A stretch of 64,000 bases of DNA from Chryseobacterium sp. JM1 (GTDB taxonomy: Bacteria > Bacteroidota > Bacteroidia > Flavobacteriales > Weeksellaceae), in assembly GCF_000737715.1 (NCBI RefSeq), contig NZ_JPRN01000003.1, forward strand, positions 620,001 to 684,000, in the 5' to 3' direction. Made by a program: the position numbers and the translations under genes. Each line of letters starts with the position of its first letter. The stretch's first letter is position 1. Under the pieces are notes generated by a model that had not been told where the DNA came from, did no database searches, and saw only the letters and a program-made list of their open reading frames with translations. Of this stretch, positions 28,405-36,008 are shown in pieces.

Positions 28405-28604
28405 GTTCTTTTGCCTTGAAGCAAAATGAACCAAAAGTTCAAGACTGGAAACTTTCGCTAAAAATGAAATCTATTCTCTAAAAACTCTAAAACTCGTGCG
28501 GCAACAATCTATGTTAAGAATCTATTTTTGTCCCGCACTCAGACATAAGAGTTTTTTTAACGTTCATAGAATTCATTTTCTTAACGCTACAGTTTCCTAG
28601 GTCG
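28405..28604 (+). repeat. Dispersed structured element R1, copy A
   Basis: This 200-bp element is repeated in inverted orientation at 43024-43223. It begins with GTTCTTTTGCCTTGAA and GAACCAAAAGTTCAAG, whose CTTGAA/TTCAAG arms can form a hairpin, and ends TTAACGCTACAGTTTCCTAG. The middle can fold into a long hairpin: GGAAAC/GTTTCC, AAAATGAA/TTCATTTT, AAAAACTCT/AGAGTTTTT and an apical GTGCGG/CCGCAC. It starts 53 bp after the TlpA stop, in the same orientation. Confidence 0.9.
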
Positions 28605-28650
28605 CCTTTATTAGTAATACCCTGATATCTTGTAAAATTTATATCATCAC

Positions 28651-28677
28651 AGAGCGGTCGTTGTACCGCTCTTTTTT
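28651..28677 (+). terminator. Intrinsic terminator downstream of element R1 copy A
   Basis: Perfect arms AGAGCGGT and ACCGCTCT flank a 6-nt loop, followed by six T. It closes either the TlpA transcript or a transcript through the R1 element. Confidence 0.9.
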
Positions 28678-28752
28678 ATTGAGAGATTTTTTATGGGTTC
28701 ATGAAAATATTCAGGCAATATTGGTTTATATTTATGGTTCAATAGTTACAAA

Positions 28753-30228
28753 ATGGATAGTCCAATATTTAAGCAGATTCTGAATGATTTTGAACTGAAC
28801 CGCAGTTTAGAAAAGCCTGTTTATCTTCAGCTTGCCGATCATATTCTTTCTTTGATAAAGACAGGAAAAATTCAATCCGGGCAGAAGTTACCCAGTTCGA
28901 GACAGCTGGCTGATATTTTGAATATTAATAGAATTACCGTTTCTAAAGCTTATGAAGAATTACAGACTCAGGGCTGGCTGGAAAGCTTTGTAGGAAAGGG
29001 AACATTTATCTCCTCCTATCTTCCTGAATACAAACCTGAAACCCTTCAGGGCTCTCATCAGCTTATTTCCCAAAAACAGGCAGGGTTTAAGATTGATCAA
29101 AAGGATTATCTTGTGACTTTTTCTCCGGTCAAAGCAAAACTTCATCTGGACGATGGATTTCCCGATCCTACGCTTGCTCCGCTTCATGAATTATACCGGG
29201 CTTACAGAAATCAGCTGACCAGAAGCGGACTTTATGACAAATTCGGAAACTACAGCTATCCGGATGGTTCCGTATACTACAGAGAAGCCATTTCAAAATA
29301 TCTGAATGAAACACGAGGACTAAAAACGACGTTAAACAATATTCTTTCTGTACGGGGTACATTAATGGGCCTAAACACCGTCTGCAGTGGATTAATAGAA
29401 CCAGGAGACGTTATTGTTTCCGGCTATCCCGGATGGGGAAGGGCAGAAGCGAATTTTGCCCATGCCAAAGCGAAACACATCATGATTCCTGTGGACGAAC
29501 ATGGTCTTGTAGTAGATGAATTGAAAAAAATCTGCAAAAAACAACAAGTGAGAATGGTCTATGTAACCCCACATCATCATTTTCCGACTACGGTTCCACT
29601 CCGGATCGACAGAAGGCTTGAGCTGCTGAGACTGGCTAAAGAATATCAGTTCATCATATTTGAAGATGATTACGATTTTGATTTTCATTACAGTCATCGT
29701 CCATTGCTGCCATTAGCCAGTGCAGATGAAAACGGAATGGTGATTTACTGCGGTTCATTCAGTAAAACCCTTTCTCCTGCTTTCCGGATGGGTTATCTGG
29801 TCGCTTCTGAAAATGTAATTGAATATCTTTCTAAAATACGCCTTCTGCTGGACCGTCAGGGAGATCATATTCTGGATAATGCGATGGGAGAGATTCTGAA
29901 TGACGGAACAATACAGCGATACCTACGAAAAACTTTAGTGGTCTACGAAGAAAGAAGAAATTTTTTCTGCCAGCAATTGAACGATGTGCTGAAAGATGTT
30001 GTTGAATTTACAGTACCCGCCGGAGGAATGTCTGTCTGGACAAAGTTTGACAGGTCCGTTGATCTTGAAAAATTAGCTAAAAAAGCTCTGGCAAAAGGAT
30101 TGTATGTTTCGGACGGAAAAGCTCACCGGTATCCTCAGTTTGATGAAAATGCCTTAAGATTAGGATTTGCATCACCGTCTCTTGAGGAACTGGAAAAGAG
30201 TGTGGCTATTTTGAAGAAAGTACTATAA
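28753..30228 (+). CDS. MocR-family (GntR-aminotransferase fusion) transcriptional regulator
   Basis: The 491-residue protein has an N-terminal GntR winged helix (GKIQSGQKLPSSRQLADILN followed by INRITVSKAYEELQTQGWLE) at about 30-90. A PLP-dependent aminotransferase fold covers about 115-490. The PLP lysine is in YCGSFSKTLSPAFRMGY, and the upstream EDDYDFDFHY block holds the Asp that contacts the pyridine ring. MocR regulators often control vitamin B6, GABA or taurine genes. The target here is unknown, because the neighbours are not in a matching pathway. Confidence 0.93.
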   Translation: MDSPIFKQILNDFELNRSLEKPVYLQLADHILSLIKTGKIQSGQKLPSSRQLADILNINRITVSKAYEELQTQGWLESFVGKGTFISSYLPEYKPETLQGSHQLISQKQAGFKIDQKDYLVTFSPVKAKLHLDDGFPDPTLAPLHELYRAYRNQLTRSGLYDKFGNYSYPDGSVYYREAISKYLNETRGLKTTLNNILSVRGTLMGLNTVCSGLIEPGDVIVSGYPGWGRAEANFAHAKAKHIMIPVDEHGLVVDELKKICKKQQVRMVYVTPHHHFPTTVPLRIDRRLELLRLAKEYQFIIFEDDYDFDFHYSHRPLLPLASADENGMVIYCGSFSKTLSPAFRMGYLVASENVIEYLSKIRLLLDRQGDHILDNAMGEILNDGTIQRYLRKTLVVYEERRNFFCQQLNDVLKDVVEFTVPAGGMSVWTKFDRSVDLEKLAKKALAKGLYVSDGKAHRYPQFDENALRLGFASPSLEELEKSVAILKKVL

Positions 30229-30279
30229 AATCAAATTGGATCTCAGTCTTAAAGTTTGGTAAGTGATATAAATACAATC

Positions 30280-30312
30280 AAACCTTATAGGTTTTAAAAA
30301 CCTATAAGGTTT
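30280..30312. repeat. 33-bp perfect inverted repeat
   Basis: AAACCTTATAGGTTTT and its exact complement AAAACCTATAAGGTTT are separated by one base. It lies 52 bp after the MocR stop and is not followed by a T-run, so it is not a classical terminator. Confidence 0.9.
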
Positions 30313-30329
30313 AGTTATCCAAAATATAA

Positions 30330-30545
30330 AAAGTTTTTTGTTACCACAAAACAGTGTTTGTATTGATTTACTCTCGCTGATTTAGCTGATGGAACAGATT
30401 CTCATTTCATACTTTTTAAATAGTAAGATCAGTGAAGAATGTAAGGTTAGTTAAGAAAAATTACATGATTTTTAAGCTGTATGTCTTCAAGCGAAGCTGA
30501 AACTTCATATTCTTAAAAGCTTAACAGAATGTTAATGGTTTAAAG
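30330..30545 (+). repeat. Dispersed element R2, diverged copy
   Basis: Shares TTAGTTAAGAAAAAT..(C)ATGATTTTTAAG (30448-30477), AAGCGAAGCT and CTTAA(A/C)AG...GTTAATGGTTT with the copies at 49090-49262 (same strand) and 59080-59475 (opposite strand). Confidence 0.75.
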
Positions 30546-30663
30546 TTTTTATCCATTCCCTTATCAATAGGATAATAGATTTCTTTGCGTAAAAAAAATA
30601 TCTATTCACAGAGTTTTGTATTTGATCTTAAATTGGTCTATCTGTTTTATTCATAATGGACTG

Positions 30664-30693
30664 TTTGTGCTATCCATTTCAGGTTTAATTTTG
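30664..30693 (+). promoter_or_regulatory. Promoter of the GNAT gene
   Basis: TTTG at 30664-30667 and TAATTTTG at 30686-30693 are separated by 18 bp, matching the flavobacterial -33/-7 pattern. The ATG is at 30720. Confidence 0.75.
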
Positions 30694-30719
30694 TACAAGT
30701 TAAACCCCATAAAATTTAT

Positions 30720-31262
30720 ATGATGAATTTTAATATTCAACCCATTTTAGAAAATGAAAAAGTACGTCTTCTGCCATTAGAGAAAGATGATTTCGAAGTT
30801 CTGTATGCATTGGCTTCCGATCCCAAAATATGGGAACAGCATCCTCAGAAAAACCGCTGGAAAAAAGAAGAATTCGACAAGTTCTTTGAAGGGGCTATGG
30901 TAAGCAAAGGTGCTTTTAAAATAATAGATAATGAGACCGGTAAAATGATCGGAAGTACCCGTTTTTACGATTATAATGAAAAGGAAGACATTATATTCAT
31001 CGGTTATACTTTTTTCACAAGAGAGTATTGGGGGACAGGAATTAATCCTTCGGTGAAATCGCTGATGATGAATTATATTTTACAATTTGTTTCCAAAGTA
31101 GGATTTCATGTAGGTGCCCATAATGTACGCTCTCAAATCGCGGTAGGCCGTATTGGTGGGGAGAAAACAGCAGAGCAGGAAATAGCCTATTTTGGAGAAA
31201 GTCCCCAGATCAATTTCATTTATGAAATTACCAAAAGCAAGTGGGAGTCTATGAATTTATAA
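30720..31262 (+). CDS. GNAT family N-acetyltransferase (RimJ/RimL-like)
   Basis: The 180-residue protein has RimL-type blocks: VRLLPLEKDDFEVLYALASD at the N-terminus, GKMIGSTRFYDYNEKEDIIFI for the central strands, and GYTFFTREYWGTGINPSVKS around the acetyl-CoA loop. In this type the loop is WGTGIN instead of QxxGxG. HNVRSQIAVGRIGGEK corresponds to the N-x-x-S-x-x motif. The substrate is unknown. The start is ATGATG. Confidence 0.88.
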   Translation: MMNFNIQPILENEKVRLLPLEKDDFEVLYALASDPKIWEQHPQKNRWKKEEFDKFFEGAMVSKGAFKIIDNETGKMIGSTRFYDYNEKEDIIFIGYTFFTREYWGTGINPSVKSLMMNYILQFVSKVGFHVGAHNVRSQIAVGRIGGEKTAEQEIAYFGESPQINFIYEITKSKWESMNL

Positions 31263-31339
31263 AATGTAAAATTCCAGATGTTCCGGTGAAAAGCTATTTC
31301 CTGCTGTTTACTGTTATTTTTAAGGATTACAATAATAGA

Positions 31340-31519
<180 letters not shown>

Positions 31520-31691
31520 TTAATGTTATTTGCTTGATTTAATACACATTCTGTGCCTTTATAGACTAAAATATTAAAATGTGGTACCTATAATATTTTA
31601 TTTATTAAAATTAGACAGATGTTTTCCCTTTTTTAATAAATCATTAAAATATTAATGAACAGCATCTTACAGGTAACTAATTAAAAACTGA

Positions 31692-31720
31692 AAGGGGCAG
31701 AAGTGAATATCTGCCCCTTT
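31692..31720 (-). terminator. Intrinsic terminator of the DoxX gene
   Basis: AAGGGGCAGA and TCTGCCCCTT form a perfect 10-bp stem around AGTGAATA, just after the DoxX stop on the minus strand. T-rich sequence follows on both strands, so it may work in both directions. Confidence 0.85.
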
Positions 31721-31727
31721 TTTCAAA

Positions 31728-32117
31728 TTATTTCTGTTGATCCAACGAATAGCAGTTTTCTTCCTGTCTGCTAATCAAAATATAGAAGAATAAAGCATAA
31801 ATCATCTGTATCCCCATCGCTTCCCAGTTTTCAATGGTACTGCTTCCGAAAAGAAGAGCAATGATGAGTCCTGCTCCTGCAAAATTGATGATCCTGGTCT
31901 TAAAGCCGAGAATAAGCATTGCCCCGATCACAAATTCAAGGAAGGGAAGCGTTATGCTAAACAGGTGTACAAACGGCTGTGGAAGCCAACTTTTTTCAAA
32001 ACTTTTTGTCATTCCATCTGCGAAAACAGAAAGTTTGGGGATTCTGGCCAGGCCGTGACCCAGAAGGTTTACTCCCATAGATACGCGGAGTAGAAAATAG
32101 GCTGTATTTTTATTCAT
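31728..32117 (-). CDS. DoxX family membrane protein
   Basis: The 129-residue protein has four hydrophobic helices in the DoxX arrangement: YFLLRVSMGVNLLGHGLAR, FVHLFSITLPFLEFVIGAML, TRIINFAGAGLIIALLF and IYALFFYILIS. DoxX-like proteins are associated with quinone-linked redox or stress responses, but the role of this subgroup is not established. It is monocistronic. Confidence 0.88.
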   Translation of the reverse strand: MNKNTAYFLLRVSMGVNLLGHGLARIPKLSVFADGMTKSFEKSWLPQPFVHLFSITLPFLEFVIGAMLILGFKTRIINFAGAGLIIALLFGSSTIENWEAMGIQMIYALFFYILISRQEENCYSLDQQK

Positions 32118-32129
32118 AATGGTTAAAAT

Positions 32130-32312
32130 TTATCGGGATGGAAGCTGGATGATGGGAGAGGGAAGTCTATGGAGGTGGGAAAATCTAATGATGATCTTCT
32201 TGTATTGATTTTGTAATTTTTTAGCGTTATATTCAAATGATCTCATCAAAAACCCATAAGCTCATCATCGTCTGCCAGTAACCTCCATCTTCCATCTTCG
32301 TGCTCCCAAACC
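32130..32312. repeat. MITE-like element R3, copy 1
   Basis: A purine-rich left end (GGGATGGAAGCTGGATGATG) and a pyrimidine-rich right end (CAGTAACCTCCATCTTCC) form imperfect inverted termini around an AT-rich core. The right end resembles those of the copies ending near 35933, 39277 and 60712. Confidence 0.65.
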
Positions 32313-32313
32313 T

Positions 32314-33291
32314 TTAGTTATTATATTTCTCTTCACTGTTGTCCACCGGAGTTTCCGGATCATTCACCACCATTTTTGCGATATCGTCTTTGCGCATAAA
32401 AACAACGCCCTGTTTTTCTTTGGTATATTTGATGAATTCTTCCATTGCATGCACCATTGCCGGCGTTCCACCAATCCTGTCGTGAAAACTGATGCTCATC
32501 ATTCTTCTTTTTGAACTGCCTTCTTCATAAAGACGGTCAAATTCAAATTTCAACTGGTTCAGAAACTGATCCGGACTCCAGTGTTTTCCTTCTATATTGA
32601 CTATATCATTATTTCGGAGCGTGTAAGGCATTACCACAAAGTTTTTTCCGCTTACTTTAGTGATAAAAGGCTCATCACGGCTCAGATCGTCGATGTGATA
32701 AAGAAAGCCAAGTTCCTGCAGTACTTTTAAAGTATTAGGACTTCTTCTCAGCCAGTTGCAGTTATATCCAACCGCTTTCTGTCCCGTAATTTTTTCAACC
32801 ACATCCACACCATCTTTAACGAAACGCAGTTCATCAGCATAATTTTTATTCCACTGGTTGTCCCAGGCAATTCCGTGACCTGCGATCTCATGTCCTCCGA
32901 CAGCAATAGCTTTTGCCACATCAGGATATTTTTCGGCAGCAGTTCCTACAACGTGGGAAGTGACTTTGATATCATATTTTTTCCAGAGATCCAGCATGCG
33001 GTAAATTCCTTCATTGGCTCCGTAGCGGTACCAGCTTTCTGCCGGCAGATCGGGCTGCCCTTTGGGAAGAGGAGTTCCACTGAACGGACTTTCTGCCCCT
33101 TCCGGCTGTCCACCCGTTTCAAACTGCATAGAAACTGAAATGACCAGCTGTGCGCCATTTGGCCAGTGTTTTTTAGCATTAGTTTCAGATTTAACAGATG
33201 GTTCTGCCTGATTTTTTTTATTTTGATCAAAGCAGGACATCAGGAATACTGCGGAAGCGATCAGTAAAGCAGATTGTTTTAAATATTTCAT
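32314..33291 (-). CDS. Polysaccharide deacetylase-family lipoprotein (PuuE-like)
   Basis: The start at 33291 gives a lipoprotein signal (LIASAVFLMSC); an upstream in-frame start would reach into the promoter of the divergent AraC gene. The 325-residue product has a NodB-homology fold close to the allantoinase PuuE group: YRMLDLWKKYDIKVTSHVVG, GHEIAGHGIAWDNQ with the His-x4-His pair, and MMSISFHDRIGG near the end. The enzyme probably removes acyl or amide groups from a carbohydrate or ureide substrate at the cell envelope. It is divergent from an AraC regulator. Confidence 0.85.
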   Translation of the reverse strand: MKYLKQSALLIASAVFLMSCFDQNKKNQAEPSVKSETNAKKHWPNGAQLVISVSMQFETGGQPEGAESPFSGTPLPKGQPDLPAESWYRYGANEGIYRMLDLWKKYDIKVTSHVVGTAAEKYPDVAKAIAVGGHEIAGHGIAWDNQWNKNYADELRFVKDGVDVVEKITGQKAVGYNCNWLRRSPNTLKVLQELGFLYHIDDLSRDEPFITKVSGKNFVVMPYTLRNNDIVNIEGKHWSPDQFLNQLKFEFDRLYEEGSSKRRMMSISFHDRIGGTPAMVHAMEEFIKYTKEKQGVVFMRKDDIAKMVVNDPETPVDNSEEKYNN

Positions 33292-33356
33292 TTTGAATGG
33301 TTTTGTTCTGCAAAATTGTTCAATAAATGAGTGATTTCTATTGTAATAATTTATGC

Positions 33357-33364
33357 TAAATTTG
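33357..33364 (+). promoter_or_regulatory. Candidate -7 element for the AraC gene
   Basis: TAAATTTG matches TAnnTTTG and ends 16 bp before the ATG at 33381. The short divergent gap to the deacetylase gene (89 bp) suggests shared control. Confidence 0.5.
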
Positions 33365-33380
33365 TAAAAATCCATGTTTT

Positions 33381-34232
33381 ATGAAGCGTATTCTTAATTT
33401 CAGTTCCTTCAACGTATTCAGTATTGAGAAAGAGGTTTGGGACATTGAATACCATAACCATAATTTCTACGAACTGATCGTGATTGAAAGCGGAAAAGGG
33501 ACACACCATCTGAACGGCGTTACATTTGCCTATAAAAAAGGGGATGTTTTTCTGCTTCGGCCCAGTGATGCCCACGAATTTTCTATAAAAAGTAAAACCA
33601 GATTCATTTATATCAAATTTACAGAACAGCATATCTGGGAAAGTCTGCAGACCGATAAAAAAAGAGAATTGGGTAAGGTTGTTCAAATGCTCATGGAGGA
33701 CCGTTCTTTCGTCTATGAATCAGCGATAAAAAATAAGGCAGACAGGGAGCATCTTCTGCAGCTTGCCCGAATACTTCTGCATGAATTCACGGATAAAAAC
33801 CTCTACAATAAAGAAACGTGTGCAGATCTCTTTTCAGCGATGATGACCATTCTCATCAGAAATACGATGAACAGTGGCGGTTTGGAACAGATAAAACAGG
33901 GTTTGAATCAGACGGATAGAATTCTGTATTATATCAATGTGAATGCAATGAATCAGGAGAAAATGAAACTGGAACATCTGGCAAAAGAATTTATGCTTTC
34001 CCCCAATTATATCAGTATCTACATCAAAAAGCAGACTGGATTTTCCGTACAGCAACATGTCATGCAGCATAAAATAAAAGCGGCTGAAAAGCTTTTGAAA
34101 CAGAGTAATTACAACATCAACGAAATTGCAGATCAGCTTGGATTCAATGATGCCAGTCATTTTAATAAAATTTTTAAAAGCTATAAAAAAAGATCTCCTT
34201 CATCATTCCGGAAAAATGAAAAACCGGTCTGA
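33381..34232 (+). CDS. AraC family transcriptional regulator
   Basis: The 283-residue protein has an N-terminal cupin-like effector domain (YHNHNFYELIVIESGKGTHH followed by LNGVTFAYKKGDVFLLRPSD) and two C-terminal HTH motifs at about 185-280 (LEHLAKEFMLSPNYISIYIK and INEIADQLGFNDASHFNKIF), ending with an FK.Y....P..FR signature. It is transcribed away from the deacetylase gene and probably controls it in response to a sugar-like ligand (inference). Confidence 0.92.
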   Translation: MKRILNFSSFNVFSIEKEVWDIEYHNHNFYELIVIESGKGTHHLNGVTFAYKKGDVFLLRPSDAHEFSIKSKTRFIYIKFTEQHIWESLQTDKKRELGKVVQMLMEDRSFVYESAIKNKADREHLLQLARILLHEFTDKNLYNKETCADLFSAMMTILIRNTMNSGGLEQIKQGLNQTDRILYYINVNAMNQEKMKLEHLAKEFMLSPNYISIYIKKQTGFSVQQHVMQHKIKAAEKLLKQSNYNINEIADQLGFNDASHFNKIFKSYKKRSPSSFRKNEKPV

Positions 34233-34270
34233 CCATTGATAAGTCTTTTAAAATAATGTATCTTAACGTA

Positions 34271-34735
34271 ATGAAAACAAGTGCCGGTATTTTGCTTTTT
34301 AAAAGAGATCAGACTCATTTGTATTACTTTCTGGTGCATCCCGGAGGTCCTTTTTGGAAACATAAGGATGAAGGCGCGTGGTCTATCCCCAAAGGCGAAA
34401 TCTCGCCCGATGAAGATCCACTCGAACGTGCACTTATTGAATTTAAAGAAGAAACGGGTCAATCTGTGGAAGGGGAGTTCACTCCATTACAGCCTGTTAA
34501 GCAGAAAGGAGGAAAAACGGTGTATGCCTGGGCTTTGGAAAAAGATATTGAAACCTCCGGGCTTTGCAGCAATACCGTAGAAATAGAATGGCCTCCAAGG
34601 TCATCTACAATGATCGAAATCCCGGAAGTAGATCAGTGGGAATGGTTCATGTCGGAAGAGGCGCAAAAGAAGATTAATCTTGCACAGGCAGCATTTATTA
34701 CAGAACTGGAAAAAATATTGAAGGAAAGGGAATAG
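34271..34735 (+). CDS. NUDIX hydrolase
   Basis: The ATG at 34271 is chosen over one 5 codons upstream because it starts directly before the SAGILLF strand. The Nudix box reads GEISPDEDPLERALIEFKEE then TG, matching G-x5-E-x7-xE-x2-EExG with Ile in place of the usual Arg. The EExG catalytic glutamates are present. Proteins of this type hydrolyse nucleoside diphosphate-linked substrates (ADP-ribose, dinucleotide polyphosphates). It starts 38 bp after the AraC gene and is convergent, with a 4-bp gap, to the next gene. Confidence 0.9.
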   Translation: MKTSAGILLFKRDQTHLYYFLVHPGGPFWKHKDEGAWSIPKGEISPDEDPLERALIEFKEETGQSVEGEFTPLQPVKQKGGKTVYAWALEKDIETSGLCSNTVEIEWPPRSSTMIEIPEVDQWEWFMSEEAQKKINLAQAAFITELEKILKERE

Positions 34736-34739
34736 GTCT

Positions 34740-35231
34740 TTATTTTTTGATTCCGATAGTCTTTAAAGCCTTAGCCGTCAAAAATATAGCATCGAAAACA
34801 GTAAGTGATTCTACATCATAAAATGCAGGCGACATCAGATCACTTTTATTGAAAGACAGTTCAATGCTCTGGTCATAAGAAGCTTCGATCCTTACCACAG
34901 AATAGCCATTATAGGCTACAATAAATCCATCGAACAAACAGTTTTGTTCTGCTTTCTGGTATTGGATATTCTCTTCAAATCCATTTATTTCACTTCTTTT
35001 CCCGTCATTATGAGCAAGAGATTTCCAGGCGGAATAATTTTTCGGTTCTTTCAGTGCGTTTCCCTGTGCATCTACAGGAACAAACATTCCAAGAGTTAGG
35101 GGTTTTCTCAGAAATTGGGCATAGTTTTTCATCAGGCTCAAGGTCTGAAGATCGGCGTATCCTTCGTTGGAGTAATACTCGATAACAAAATCCGTCATCG
35201 GAATCAGCTTATGGGAAGCTTCGGTGGGCAT
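34740..35231 (-). CDS. Conserved hypothetical protein
   Basis: I start at the ATG at 35231 because the upstream 17 codons look unrelated; the longer form would begin at 35282. The 163-residue soluble protein has no signal peptide, membrane helix or motif I recognise. Notable parts are MTDFVIEYYSNEGYADLQTL and GFIVAYNGYSVVRIEASYD. It ends 4 bp from the convergent NUDIX gene. Confidence 0.6.
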   Translation of the reverse strand: MPTEASHKLIPMTDFVIEYYSNEGYADLQTLSLMKNYAQFLRKPLTLGMFVPVDAQGNALKEPKNYSAWKSLAHNDGKRSEINGFEENIQYQKAEQNCLFDGFIVAYNGYSVVRIEASYDQSIELSFNKSDLMSPAFYDVESLTVFDAIFLTAKALKTIGIKK

Positions 35232-35349
35232 ATTGAGTGTTTTCTTTTGTGAAAATAAAATTAACATTTTTATTGGGTTCAAACAAGACTAAAGGTCAGA
35301 TTAAAGCAGTGTTTCAACCGAATAGGGCTAATTTGTTTTGATTATTAAT

Positions 35350-35390
35350 TGCAACAAAGTTGCATTATTTGGTTTTTATCTCTACTTTTG
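35350..35390 (+). promoter_or_regulatory. Promoter and Fur/Zur-like operator of the MerC gene
   Basis: TGCAACAAAGTTGCA (35350-35364) is a palindrome around AAA, and TACTTTTG (35383-35390) is a -7 element. GTTG at 35359-35362 lies 20 bp upstream of the -7, so the palindrome covers the -33. A repressor binding there would block the promoter. Fur-family zinc repressors of Bacteroidota are thought to use sites of this type, but the regulator itself is not in this window. Confidence 0.6.
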
Positions 35391-35429
35391 CCATAGAATT
35401 ACAATAAGAAATTTAAATCCCTTTATTTT

Positions 35430-35768
35430 ATGAAATCGAAAATTCTTGATGCAGTTGGAATTTCTGCGGCAGTTCTGTGTCTTATTCATTGTATTGCTTT
35501 CCCTTTGTTAATGATCATTCCTTTGGGAATATCACACAATCCTTATATCGATCTGGCTTTCCTTGTGATTGGCGCTGTAGTGGTTTACAGAGTGACAAAA
35601 CACATGACCAGCCGGTGGCTGAAACTATTGTTCTGGGCTTCCATTGTTCTGATTTCTGTTTCCGTTTTGGCGGATTTTATTTTTGAAGTTCATATTCCTT
35701 TGATTTATGCAGGGGCAGCAGGACTGATTGCAGGACATATTATCAATTTTAAAAACCATAAACACTGA
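35430..35768 (+). CDS. MerC domain-containing membrane protein
   Basis: The 112-residue protein has four hydrophobic helices and the MerC signature C-L-I-H-C-I-A-F-P-L at residues 17-26, where Cys17 and Cys21 could bind a soft metal. MerC was first known as a mercury-uptake protein; chromosomal copies in Bacteroidota have no mer operon and may move zinc or another metal. The palindromic operator on its promoter supports metal-responsive control. The C-terminus is His-rich (FKNHKH). Confidence 0.85.
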   Translation: MKSKILDAVGISAAVLCLIHCIAFPLLMIIPLGISHNPYIDLAFLVIGAVVVYRVTKHMTSRWLKLLFWASIVLISVSVLADFIFEVHIPLIYAGAAGLIAGHIINFKNHKH

Positions 35769-35777
35769 TGGTAATGT

Positions 35778-35933
35778 TATGAAGTTTGAAGCTGGAAGAG
35801 GGAAGTTTTAGAAACGTAAAAAATTCATGTTAAGGTTCAAAACCCTGATAGGGTTCTAATTGACGGAAACTATTCAAAATTATCAACCAAAAGTAACTTC
35901 CATCCTCCTTCTTCCAGCTTCCAGCCTCTTAAT
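35778..35933. repeat. MITE-like element R3, copy 2
   Basis: Left end AAGTTTGAAGCTGGAAGAGG and right end CTTCCAGCTTCCAGCCTC form inverted termini. The right end shares AGTAACTTCCATCCTCC exactly (17 bp) with the copy at 60548-60712. The core contains AACCCTGATAGGGTT, a small hairpin. Confidence 0.7.
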
Positions 35934-36008
35934 TTAAAATTCACAATTAATTAATGCAACAATATGTCAATAAATAAAATTACTCCCTAACTTACTCTAC
36001 GAAATTGT

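Larger units (their letters stand above)
28352..28752. other. Intergenic region holding dispersed element R1 copy A and a terminator
   Basis: This 401-bp gap contains the 200-bp R1 element (28405-28604) and a terminator (28651-28677). The MocR gene starts about 75 bp after the terminator. No small gene was seen. Confidence 0.75.
30229..30719. other. Intergenic region with a perfect palindrome, element R2 copy and a promoter
   Basis: This 491-bp gap contains the 33-bp palindrome at 30280, a divergent R2 element (30330-30545) and the GNAT promoter near 30664-30693. No small gene was seen. Confidence 0.7.

Noticed and set aside
30229..30719. tRNA or small RNA gene in the gap
   Set aside because: No cloverleaf-compatible sequence was seen by eye; the gap is explained by a palindrome, a repeat copy and a promoter.
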